Shown piece after piece: positions 21,660 to 31,764 of a stretch of DNA of 64,000 bases. The notes beneath the pieces are model-generated. The model had not been told where the DNA came from, did no database searches, and saw only the letters and a program-made list of their open reading frames with translations. The stretch is from Notolepis coatsorum (lineage: Eukaryota; Chordata; Actinopteri; Aulopiformes; Paralepididae): NCBI GenBank assembly GCA_963971535.1, contig OZ020585.1, forward strand, positions 161,342,226-161,406,225, written 5' to 3'. The position numbers were made by a program, and so were the translations under genes. The stretch's first letter is position 1; each line of letters begins with the position of its first letter.

Positions 21660-24600
21660 TCAACTTGTTGTCAAAAATGGCGCCGCAACGAACGGCTGCC
21701 TCTCTGATCGCTCCGTCGAGACTGTGCTTTCTTTTGTTAATTTTTATAGTATTAAGAGTTTTATTTGCACCTACTGTTGGTGCATTATATGTGTATGACC
21801 GTCAGTCAATCATTGACATTGGATTAAGGAAAACTTACCGATTGGATTGCTCTCTGGATCGGATTGCAGAACAGCAGCAGTGGCCCGCTGAGATCCTTTG
21901 TTGTGGCCATGGCCAAGGCGACGACTTGGAAGAAGAGCCGGCCCGCCTAGACTCTTTGTTGTGGCCGTGGCCAAGGCGACGACGAGGAAAAATAGCCGGG
22001 GTCCGAAACAGACTGAGGTCCAAACGACACAGAACCACATTGCCCAGCATATTGTTGGCCAATGTGCAATCGATAGGAAATAAACTGGACGACATCAGAG
22101 CACGGATCCAATTCCAGAGGGACATTCGGGACTGTAATGTCCTCTGTTTCACAGAAACTTGGCTGTCTCCTGATGTCCCGAATCATGCAATAGAACCGGC
22201 AGACCACTTCTTTGTACTCCGCAAAGACCGGACGGCGGAGTCACTAAGGACGAAGGGAGGCGGCATTGCCTTCATGATAAACAAGGAGTGGTGCGATATA
22301 GGCAACGCAAAGGAATTGTCTAACCACTGCTCCCCAGACCTGGAGTTTATCGCGATCAAATGTCGACCCTTCTTTCTTCCGAGAGAGCTGACGTCCATCA
22401 TACTCATCGGAGTGTATATCCCACCACACGCGAGCACTGGGACCGCACTTTCAAAACTTCACGACGAGGTAAACAAACTCCAGACAGCAAACGTTGACGC
22501 TGCCATTGTGGTTCTGGGCGATTTCAACAGCGCGCATCTTAAAAAGGTGTTGCCGAATTTCTATTAGCATGTGACCTGTCCCACCAGAGGCGAGAACATA
22601 TTAGACCATGTATACTCGCAATTTAAGAATGGGTACAAGTCACAGGCTCTTAGTCCATTCGGTAAGTCCGATCACGCCGCCATTTTTCTTTTGCCAAAGT
22701 ATAAACAAAGTCTCAAGCGAACGCCGGTGGTCTCGCGAGAGGTTAAGCGTTGGACCGTGACGTCAGAGGAGTCACTCCAAGCTGCACTTGAATGCACAGA
22801 CTGGAGTGTATTCCGTGATAACACAGCCAATATTAACGAATACACTGAAACGGTGCTTGACTATGTCTGTACTCTGGTAGAAGAAACAATCCCCTCCACC
22901 ACAATTAAAATCTACCCAAATCAAAAGCCCTGGGTAGACAAATCCGTCCGTGAGGCTCTGAAAGTGCGCACATCAGCATACAACACCGGGCTGGTGACAG
23001 GCAACATGGAAGAAGACAAGATGGCAAGATACAACGTCAGGAGAGCAGTAATAGAGGCAAAACGGCGTTACAGGGATAAAGTTGAACTTCAGTTTGAACA
23101 GGCTGACTCTAGAGGCATGTGGCAGGGCCTCAGAACAATGACAGATTACAAAGGCACCCCCCTCAAACTGAACAGTGACATCTCCCTAGCAAATGATCTC
23201 AATTCCTTCTATGCGAGGTTTGAGGCTGTGAATAAAAACACCAGCCTACATGCCACGGCAATGGGGGGGGGGGGGTCTGCTGATGGAGACTCAGTGTTCA
23301 GGGTAACAGAGCATGAGGTGAGACGGATCTTTAAAAAAGTGAATATCAGGAAGGCAGCAGGACCGGACGGCATCCCCGGCCGCGTCCTAAAAGTCTGTGC
23401 CGACCAACTGGCCCCGGTATTCACTGACATCTTCAACCTGTCCTTGGAACAGGTTGTCATCCCCACCTGTCTGAAGAAGTCCACCATCATCCCTGTACCC
23501 AAAAAATCTGCGCCCGCTTGCCTCAACGACTACCGCCCTGTAGCCCTCACCTCCATAGCCATGAAGTGCTTTGAGAAGCTAGTGAAGGGCTACATCTGTT
23601 CCTCCCTCCCCATCAACCTGGACCCTCTGCAATTTGCATATCGCCCCAAAAGGTCCACAGAGGACGCCATAGCCCATGTGCTGCACACAGCAGCATCACA
23701 CCTGGACAAGAGGCAGGGGAACTATGTGAGAATGCTGTTCATCGACTACAGCTCAGCATTCAATACCATAGTCCCCTCCAAACTCATAGCCAAGCTCAGG
23801 GACCTGGGCTTGAACTATGACCTCTGCCAGTGGGTCTTGGACTTCCTGACGGACAGACCCCAGGTGGTAAGAGCAGGCAACTGCACCTCCTCATCCATCA
23901 CGCTCAACATAGGGGCCCCCCAGGGCTGTGTTCTGAGCCCCCTCCTCTACTCCCTGTACACACATGACTGCGTAGCACAGCGGAACAACAACACCATCAT
24001 CAAATTTGCTGATGACACAGTAGAGGTGGGCCTGATCTCTGCCAACGACGAAAGGGCCTACCTGGAAGAGGTAGAGAACCTGTCACAGTGGTGTCAGGAG
24101 AACTGCCTCTCCCTGAACGTCAGCAAAACAAAAGAGATGATTGTGGACTTCAGGAGGTCGGGGGTCAAGGACTACAGCCCCCTCAGCATCGACGGGGCAC
24201 CGGTTGAGAGAGTGAACAGTTTCAAGTACCTCGGAGCCCACATATCCGAGGATTTGACATGGACCACACACATTGACAGTGTTGTGAAGAAGGCACGACA
24301 ACGCCTCTAGTTCCTCAGGCGCCTAAGGAAGTTCCAAGTCAGTCAGAAGATCCTTAGGAACTTCTACTCATGTACAATAGAGAGCATCCTGACTGGCAAC
24401 ATCACCTCCTGGTTTGGGAATAGCACTGCACAAGACCGTAGCAGACTACAAAGAGTGACACGTTCAGCCGAACGCACAATTGGAGGGGGGCTTCCCACCC
24501 TCCAGAACATTTACAACAAGCGGTGCAAGGGGAAGGCTAAGAGAATTATTAAGGACTCGAGCCACCCGAACAACTGCCTCTTTGAACTGCTGCGGTCAGG

Positions 24601-25184
24601 CAAGCGATACCGGAGTCTTAAGGCGAGCACAGAAAGACTCAGAAGAAGCTTCTATCCCCAGGCCATCAGGCTGCTAAACGAACAATAAACACTATGCAAC
24701 AACCATCAAATGCACACAGCACACACACCCACACGCACACACTCACTTAAACAAACAACACACTGCAGCACCCACTCTCCACACTTTACACTCTCACACA
24801 AACACACTTTATATTTATTGATAAAGGATTTGCACTACAACTCGTACACCTACTGTAAATTGTACCTAAATTGCACCTCATCCCATTTCTGCCTTGCACT
24901 ATATAGTATTGTATATTAGTACACTGCACAGTATTGTATATTATATTATATGGTAACTCAGTTACATCTATTCTGCATCGAACATTGTACATGTCTATAC
25001 TGAACACTGTGACCTCATTTTTTTTTTACTTCTAATTTACATGCTATACTATGTTATTTTATTTCATACTTATCTTGTCTTGCACAGTCTCTGGAGCGTA
25101 ACAGTAAGAAGCATTTTGTATAAAAGTATTCTGTACTTCTGTATGACAACTATTAAAGAAACTTGAACTTGAAACTTGAACTTC
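21660..25184 (+). mobile_element. Rex1-like LINE, near full length (LINE-B)
   Basis: Starts close to an aaaaatggcgcc (YY1-like) element that includes the first ATG, has one long ORF, a 3' UTR of about 490 bp with ACAC-rich and T-rich blocks, and ends in repeats of acttgaa. Partial copies of the same 3' end are at 2230-2857 and 51011-54338. A related element lies at 51153-54024 on the minus strand. Clade assignment (Rex1/CR1 group) is from overall protein layout and is provisional. Confidence 0.88.
21677..24688 (+). pseudogene. LINE-B ORF: APE endonuclease and reverse transcriptase, two amber stops
   Basis: One frame of about 1000 codons from ATG 21677 to TAA 24686, broken only by TAG at 22565 and TAG at 24308. 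The endonuclease has LANVQSIGNK, CFTETWLSP, GVYIPPHAS, LGDFNSAHL and KSDHAAIFL. The reverse transcriptase has [47 protein letters not shown] and KFADDTVEVG. The C-terminus keeps SSHPNNCLFELLRSGKRYRS and RRSFYPQAIRLLN. The first stop sits at a Gln codon position in the relative at 51153-54024. A run of ten G (23265-23274) gives a glycine stretch. Two point nonsense changes and no frameshift indicate a fairly young copy. Confidence 0.92.
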
Positions 25185-25386
25185 AGCCCTGATCATAACA
25201 CCACATATTAATTTTATAATTCTAACCATTTAAATGCCAGTGTGTGTGATGGCATATATTTGCAATATATCAAATGCAAAGTAGATTTTTCTGGGGGGGA
25301 TTATTACAGGCTAGCATGTGTCAATGATTAGCAACAACAGTTTTTTGTAAGGGTCCCGCCTCCACCAATCACATGCGGCTCCTTTT

Positions 25387-25409
25387 GTGTGTGTGTGTGT
25401 GTGTGAGAG

Positions 25410-25471
<62 letters not shown>
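25387..25471. repeat. (GT)n plus (GA)n microsatellite
   Basis: A short GT run followed by about 28 GA dinucleotides, inside the right arm of the hAT element. Confidence 0.96.
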
Positions 25472-25475
<4 letters not shown>

Positions 25476-25714
25476 TTCTCTAACTTGTGTGAGTTGCAGT
25501 GATCTCCTGGTGGTTCCCCACCTAGGTTATCTAACTATTGCGCTGCTGCAACTAGAAACACTGTCCTGGCCTGCTTCTAAGTTCAGTGGCCAGAAGAAAA
25601 AAAAAATGTAACTTTTTATTTTTATTTTTTTTAAATCATCTGGCGACCCACCCGCGGCGGCTCGCGACCCTCCTATGGGTCGCAACCCCGACTTTGGGAA
25701 CCACTGGTGTAGTG

Positions 25715-26885
25715 TATCTTGTAGACCAGGCCCATTGCAAGTTGATGTACTCTAAGCCATCCTAGGTTGTCAAAGTGGGCAGGGGTGAGGTGGGTTCTAG
25801 GAGTAAGGTCAAGCAGTAGTCTGACCAGTTTGTTTTGAGATGTTTGTAATTTTGTTTTTAGCACCTTTGAGGTGCTTTGGTACCATGAGGTGCAAGCATA
25901 GTCGTACCCTTGAATGAGTGCTCCTGCCAGAGTCTTCAGGGTATTCTTGTTTACCAGAAAGGAGATCCGGTACAAGAATCGAGTTCGTTGGTTGACTTTT
26001 TTTTATTACATTGGATGCCATTTTGTCACAGGAAAGATTTGCCTCTAGGATGGAACCCAGGTATGTAATTTCATCTTTCCTTATGAGAATATTGTCATAT
26101 TTGAACCGAAGAGAATGGACTCTGTTTTACCCAGGTGTAATGATAGTTTGTTATCAGCGAGCCAGGTGCAGATTCTGCCTAGTTCCGAGCTGAGGTTTTT
26201 TTTAACCTGTAACTTGTTCTTGTCAGAGACCAGCAGGGCTGAGTCGTCCGCGAACAGGAACAAGTTGCAGTCACAAGGTGACGACATGTCATTTGCATAA
26301 ATTAGGAACAGTAGCGGTCCTAGTATGCTTCCTTGTGGAACACCACAGCTCACTGGGAGGGGGGGGGGATAGGGTACCATTTACCTCCACCATCTGTTCT
26401 CTCCCCTTCAGGTAGGATTGCATCCAGCTCACTGATAAGCTATCAAAACCAATTGCTTTTAGCTTGTCAATCAGAATGGAGTGATTGACAGTGTTGAAGG
26501 CCTTTTGTAGGTCCAGCATGACCATGCCGCAGTATTTGCCCGCGTCCACCTCTTGTTTGATGTGGTCGTTCAAATAGAGGAGGCATGTATCAGTGGAGTG
26601 GGACGTTCTGAAGCCAGATTGGAATTCGTAGATTAGATTTTTTTCCGCCAGGTACTTTTCGATCTGTTCGAAGACTATTTTCTCCATGACTTTTGAGATG
26701 GAGGTAAGAATAGAAACAGGGCGGTAGTTGCCTGGGTCTAATTTGCTGCACTTTTTGTGCAGAGGGGTCACTCTCGCAATTTTGAAGTCCTTGGGGACGT
26801 GTCCCTGTTTTATAGAGAGGTTTATTATGTGAGTGATGACTGGGGTGATGGCGGCTGCTGCGTCTCTTAGGGAATGTTGTCATGG
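25715..26885 (-). pseudogene. LINE-C reverse transcriptase region
   Basis: On the minus strand, in order: TPLHKKCSKLDPGNYRPVSI, VFEQIEKYL with YEFQSGFRTSHSTDTCLL, MVMLDLQKAFNTVNHSIL, GVPQGSILGPLLFLIYANDM, LFADDSALLV, then LKTLAGALIQGYDYACTSWY and LGWLRVHQLAMGLVYKI. A frameshift falls in a G-run at about 26359-26367 just before GVPQG. The catalytic FADD is kept but the protein cannot be made whole. Polymerase palm motifs are otherwise recognisable. Confidence 0.85.
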
Positions 26886-27330
26886 CCAGTGGCCTTGTTA
26901 GGTTGGAGGGCGCTCAATTTTTTGAGTACCTCATTGGTTGTTACCATTTCAAGTTTGAAGTCGTCTTTGTGGACCCCTAGGTTTTTGTAATATGCTACTA
27001 TGTGTTCTACCCCATAATGCCCTGAGTGGGAGGGTAGTTTGTTTACCAGTGTTGTGGCTATGTTTGTGAAGAAGATGTTTAAGTAATTGGCTACATCCAG
27101 CTTGTCTGTGATGTCTGTGTACGGTTAATGATTTTGGTGTCCTTATGAATGTACATGCAGACACCACCTCCATACTTGTTTCTATCATTTCGGACTATTG
27201 AATAATTCTCCAACTCTATTTCAGGGTCTGCTACTGATGAATCCAGTTTAGTTTCAGAAAAACATAGTATGTTTACCTTACTGCTAATAAACAGTTGTCT
27301 TATTTCAGCCAGCTTATGTCTTAGGCTGTT
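26886..27330 (-). pseudogene. LINE-C endonuclease remnant with internal deletion
   Basis: The minus strand shows the start of an APE endonuclease (a CFSETKLDSS-like motif with its Glu and a KYGGGVCMYIHKD stretch around 27150-27300), then jumps near 27120 directly into a pre-polymerase segment (LDVANYLN, then TNIATTLVNKLPSHSGHYG). The central and C-terminal endonuclease motifs (GDFN, SDH) are absent, so several hundred bases were deleted. Confidence 0.6.
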
Positions 27331-27389
27331 TATGTTCAGATGAAAAATATGTAGTCCGTTTTTATTTGATGTGTTGTCGATGTCGTCGA

Positions 27390-27710
27390 GTTCAAGGTAG
27401 TCTGTGGGGAGGGGGGGGGGCTCTGTGTTGTCCGGGGGGGAGTGGGGGATCCTTTACGGGGGGGGCTGTGTTGTTATTATTTGGTCCGTGTGTGGGTAGG
27501 TGGGGAGGGGGGGTTGGGGTAATTCTTTGTCCTGTCCTGGGTCCTCTGCTAGCGTCTTTGTTCCTCGTCGGTGTGAAAGTCTACGATGCGGGGGGGGGGG
27601 CTGGTTGTTGATTACAGATGCGTCTGGCGGTCCGGGTGGCGGAGGGGGGGGTGGTGATACTCCCTTGTATCCATGTTCATTGTGGGGGAGGGGGGTGGTT
27701 CTGTTCTTTG
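27390..27710 (-). repeat. G-rich low-complexity block in LINE-C
   Basis: Many runs of 5-10 G on the plus strand (27406-27420, 27436-27450, 27460-27470, 27588-27600, 27643-27650). On the coding (minus) strand they give a proline-rich linker. Run-length changes here probably explain part of the frame loss. Confidence 0.75.
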
Positions 27711-27726
27711 ACCTGGACCGGTTAGC

Positions 27727-28434
27727 CTAGCTGGTTAGGCTGGCTAAGCTAGCCGGCGATTTGACCGTGATGTTGTCGGGGTGCTTGCCGTTTCGTGTCA
27801 TCCTGGTCGGCTTTGAGTTTGTTGGCAGGGGCGTTAGGTAAGCGCCGGTTCTTCTGCTGCAACCGCTGGTTGCGTTGTTGATTTTGATCGCGACGGCAGT
27901 CGTCGCTATTTGTGGGAGCCTCTGATTCATCGCTTGCTGTTGTAGCCGTGTAACCGGGCCCGGGTTTAATTTAATATCTCCCGCGAGGAGTAGATAAAGG
28001 ATGATTATCGTCCTTCGATCTAATTTTCCTGCTGGGGGCATTTTCTTCCACTCCGGATTTGCCATTAGGAACCCGTGGATAGCTGCAGTTCCAATGGACA
28101 GATGTTTATGCTCCGAGCCGTTGAGGAGGTAAAAGTCATTGTGTCTACCGCTTTCTCTTTCTCTTCTGATTTCTCTTTTATCCAATTCCGTTTGGTTTAG
28201 CTTCCTTGGTGAATTAAAGTAATCTGTAATCCATAGTAGGAAGATGATGAAATGTATGAAAAACCTTGTTGGTTTTCCGTGTTGTTTAGAGTTGTTGCTG
28301 GAGTTGTTGCTGGAGCTCAGAGATTTGCGACCGTCCATGGCGAGCGTCTGTTTGGTATGCATATACATACCAATCATGTTAGCAAGACAAGGCTGTACCA
28401 TTTTAGCTAGTTTACCATTCAAAACCCATACCAA
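27727..28434 (-). pseudogene. LINE-C N-terminal region with 2A-like motif
   Basis: A minus-strand frame of 235 codons; the true start is uncertain because the first 30 codons lie in the flanking 57-bp repeat. Near residues 35-60 there is a hydrophobic stretch (FFIHFIIFLLWITDYF). At about 27955-27997 it reads LLLAGDIKLNPGP, resembling the 2A peptide consensus D-V/I-E-x-N-P-G-P except for K at the Glu position. Related 2A-like peptides are known at LINE N-termini. The frame ends at a TAG, after which the same frame continues into proline-rich sequence, so the stop is probably a lesion. Confidence 0.65.
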
Positions 28435-28488
28435 TCATGTTAGCAAGACAACACTGTACCATCTTAGCTAGTTTACCATTCACAACCC
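28370..28488. repeat. Pair of about 57-bp repeats, right flank of LINE-C
   Basis: Partner of 20224-20338, with the same two-unit structure and only a few base differences. See the left copy for interpretation. Confidence 0.85.
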
Positions 28489-30282
28489 AACATTCTCTGA
28501 ATTATGTTCGTCTTGTGGCGGTTTCGTTGTTGCCGCCATCTTTAGCATTTAGGATTTCTCCGTTCAAACTCCCAGAGTGCTCCTCACTATAGAGACTGTA
28601 GTTCTGGTTCCTGTTAGCCAGTGTGTGGATTGTGAGATGTGGGTGTTCGGGTTACAACAGATAATAGAGACTCTTAAGAGATCATAAAGAATAACCACCA
28701 AACTGATACAGACAATAAGGAGATGAGGAAAAACCAACAACTAAAAACAACCTTTCCAGGTGGACCGACTCAAAATAAGAGTTGATAAGAAAATAAATAC
28801 GTCCAAAATACAGGACAACTATCAATAACAAGTGTGGCGGGGTTCTCTCTCAACAACTCAAAAACTCCCACAAACATAGGCGTAGTCTGAAAAAGTGTTG
28901 TTGGTGTCATTTCATTTCCCGGCCTCCCAAGGTGCAGAGGTGATATTATTTACAAAAGTGACACACGAAAATAACAAAACTAAAATACACTATACTTACA
29001 ATACTACAATACCTACAACATGAGTTCCCCAATAACTCATTAGTTTACACGGAAATAACAAACTGACAATACAGAGCTTCACCAGCATAATTGAGTTACC
29101 TACGTTGCAACTCAGCCAGGTGAAGACTCCCCTCCTTATACCCGGTAACCCCTCCCACCAGGCGTCACACAGGTGCTACACATCAACACATTAATTAACA
29201 ATTTCCTACACACTATATCTAACACACTTTACAAATGTTTTCATTAACCTAAACAAAATCAACCAAGCAAATAGCGACAACAAGAAAAACTACAACAATG
29301 CCGTTCATGTTAATATGAACGTTTATAATAAATATATATATGAATGTATGTATGACAGTATGAATGAATGTTGCACTCCCGGGTGTGTGCATCCTTGGTC
29401 GGTAAAGGATGGATGAATAGATGGGGAGGTTTGACATTCTCAGTACGATAACAGAAGGGAATGGGAAATGTTTGGTGTGTGTATTTGTGTGTGCGCGCGC
29501 GTGTGTGCTGCCCACAGTCAGTGACGAAGCCGCTCCATCACAACAAGGTATTATAGAAAAACTGAAATAAGCCATGAAGACATAAGGAGTTTATATAAAG
29601 AACATAAAAATGTAAAACAAAAACAATGAACCTCCTAAAGGAGTTTATGGGATTTTTTTAATTTAGAGAACAAATTCTTATTTACAATGACGGCCTGGCG
29701 AGAGGACAAAAGGACCTCTAGAAGGGTAACAGGGAAAGGGGACAACAATTTTAAAGAACAGAGAACAGCACTAGACTGATTTATTGAAAAGCCTGACTGT
29801 AAGGAAAGAGAATGATGAGAAAGCAGCTAACCTGGCCAGATTCAAACTTATAAAGAGGCCCAGCTACCATTAGGTGCAGCTGCACTGAATCAGGTGCAAT
29901 CAAGCCCACACACCTGCCCTACTAAGGAGCAATGAACCACATCCTGCTGTCCATCACAAGAATAAATCAAACAAAATAGCGTTAGCATAAAAAAAGAAGG
30001 TAGGCCAGCTGTAGTTTACATAGCTTGCATACAACTTTGTCTCAAAGTTGATTGCTCAGAATGTAAATCACTGTCTTCACTGTCTTCACTTTGCGAGTTG
30101 GGCATGGTTGTTGTTGTGTACTGGCACGTTCTTCAGCTCAATGAAAGTGACGATGCGTGTCTCCTATCCGTCATGCAGCGCTGTTTTTTTCACAGTCTAA
30201 TATTCATTTTACAATCTAATGTATGTTGTTATTAAGTCCATTATTCATTTGAATATAGAATATTCGATGACAGCCCTACTTA
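28489..30282. other. Non-coding, no gene recognised
   Basis: AT-rich sequence with weak internal repeats (cagaggtgatattatttaca near 28936; ttcttatttacaatgacgg near 29668). A short (GT/GC) tract lies at 29477-29510. It ends in gaatattcgatgacagccct, a word typical of one end of a hAT-type element, but no partner end was found. Confidence 0.4.
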
Positions 30283-30444
30283 ACAGTAACTGCACACTAC
30301 GTGACCCCCGAGTGGAACATGGAAAGCCACGTTCTGCAAACTTTCCCCCACTGTACCGAAATTAACCGCAAAACCGCAACTTAAAAACCAAGGTACGTAC
30401 CGAACCATGGTTTTTGTGTACCGTACTACCGTTACACCCCTAGT
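30283..30444. mobile_element. hAT-type terminal fragment
   Basis: Read as reverse complement, it starts aggggtgtaacggta and continues into palindromic ccaaggtacgtaccgaacc-type sequence, matching the ends of hAT elements common in fish genomes. Only one terminus is present in the window, so this is a truncated copy. Confidence 0.55.
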
Positions 30445-30451
30445 TAGTAGG

Positions 30452-30592
30452 GTCAGTTAGTAGCGATGCTCTATGAAAACATTAGGGTCAGTTAGTAGTG
30501 ATGCTCTATGAAAACATTAGGGTCAGTTAGTAGTGATGCTCTATGAAAACATTAGAGTCAGTTATTACTGATGCTCTATGAAAATATTAGTG
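30452..30592. repeat. 35-bp tandem repeat, four units
   Basis: Four copies of cagttagtagtgatgctcta plus tgaaaacattagggt; the fourth is more diverged (ttattactg). It abuts the hAT terminus. Confidence 0.92.
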
Positions 30593-30595
30593 TCT

Positions 30596-31020
30596 TAATA
30601 ATAATAATTCATTTTATTTGTATAGCGCTTTTCAATGACCCAAAGACGCTGTCTTGTGTTGTGTCTTCAAGTCTTGGTGTTTGAAGACATTTTCTGTGAG
30701 TGGTGCATTCTCAAATACTCTTCGAGGGTTTGATCAAAGTCATGTTTATTGTCAATTTTCCATGGGACCTGGGAAGCACAAAATACAGTACTCAGATCTC
30801 GGTTACAGCCATTTTAATACTATAAATAAATACTGATCCTCATGATAAACATGCAAACTGATTCAATAAAAATGAAATAATAAAAAAGAAAAAACTATTC
30901 TAATTTAATAAAAGTAATTTAATTCAATAAAACTCATTTAATTCACTGATTGAAGAGAGAAATGTCATAGGTGCCATAAAGTGCTACGGTGCAGTGTGCA
31001 GAGGCACGGCAGTGATGAAC
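30596..31020. other. LINE 3' tip (minus) and unassigned AT-rich sequence
   Basis: 30596-30650 (aataataattcattttattt, gtatagcgcttttcaatgac) is the reverse complement of an L2-type 3' tip with (att)n tail. The rest to 31020 is AT-rich with no recognised feature. Confidence 0.45.
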
Positions 31021-31072
31021 TGCGATGAACTAAACAGTCGGTGTGCAGGGTGGGAGGGGGGTAAACAGTCGG
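31021..31072. repeat. First units of the 31-bp minisatellite (left of BEL)
   Basis: About one and a half units (taaacagtcggtgtgcaggg). The array continues on the other side of the BEL element at 40102. GTCGG at 31068-31072 is the left target duplication of the BEL element. Confidence 0.85.
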
Positions 31073-31632
31073 TGTCGTGGCTTCCTTCCATTGTCAATCA
31101 ATCAATCAATCAGTCTTTCTATCAAGCCACTAGACGCTTTAAACAGACAGTTCTAACTCGTTTCTTTCCTTAGATTACTCACAGTTCGAAGTGTTGCTTG
31201 GCCTCCGATGGTTTCGATGATGTTGCGATGTGTTTGCTCAAAATAAAGTACCAAACATTTGCACATGCAACAAAGAAAATAGGCCTTTACAATATTCAAA
31301 AGAAAATATGCAAAATTCAAAGAAAATAACAAACAACTTAGGTATTCTTTCTTTCTTGGTAATGCTTATATAACTTTACAACTTAAAGGGTATTTGTACA
31401 AGTTGTATGTACGTATAATACGAAAAGGTACGTTATGAAAAGGTAGGAAAAAGTATGAAACGATATGAAACGGTTAAAAACTGTTTCCCGACCGCGTCTC
31501 TCAACATGTTGCCTTCATTGCGGCTTTAGCGCAAGGCGCTGTCGGATTTGTAGTCCTTTGTAGTGCGTTGACTACAGACGTCACAATTAAGTGGCTTTTC
31601 TTATAAAAAAAATCAAAATACTGGCTCTAACA
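31073..31632 (-). repeat. BEL 3' LTR
   Basis: 560 bp, starting tgtcgtggcttcc and ending ctggctctaaca on the plus strand. It carries an uninterrupted TTAA at the site where the sister LTR holds a MITE, so it serves as the empty-site reference. Confidence 0.92.
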
Positions 31633-31764
31633 TACCGGCCCCTATTGTTATGGGCATCTTTAATAACAATAAACTAAAATTGAAAAAGAGCCAGACAAAG
31701 TCAAGTCTTCATATTCTATTTGAGATAAACAGGATGTCTTAATTGTCCATCTTCAGTTATTTCC

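Larger units (their letters stand above)
21178..25706. mobile_element. hAT-type DNA element, Charlie-like ends, carrying a LINE
   Basis: Ends are inverted: left caggggttcccaaact, right reverse complement cagtggttcccaaagt, and both continue into gcgaccc-rich stretches. An 8-bp target duplication GTGTAGTG is at 21170-21177 and 25707-25714. Own sequence is about 21178-21660 and 25185-25706, with no transposase. Internal duplicated words (taaatgccagtg, gtgatggcat, caggctagcat, gattagcaacaac) occur at 21522-21598 and 25229-25342 either side of the LINE. Inserted in LINE-C. Confidence 0.9.
20341..28373 (-). mobile_element. LINE-C: decayed APE-type LINE (jockey-group), interrupted by hAT
   Basis: Minus-strand non-LTR element whose segments are 20341-21169 (3' UTR and C-terminus) and 25715-28373 (reverse transcriptase, endonuclease remnant, N-terminal region). 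The reverse transcriptase resembles the CR1/L2/Daphne-type jockey superfamily; I cannot fix the clade. The coding frame has several shifts and an internal deletion. The 3' UTR has G-rich ggtagg repeats (20655-20790). A second, 3'-only copy is at 7541-7659 plus 17354-17404. Confidence 0.85.
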
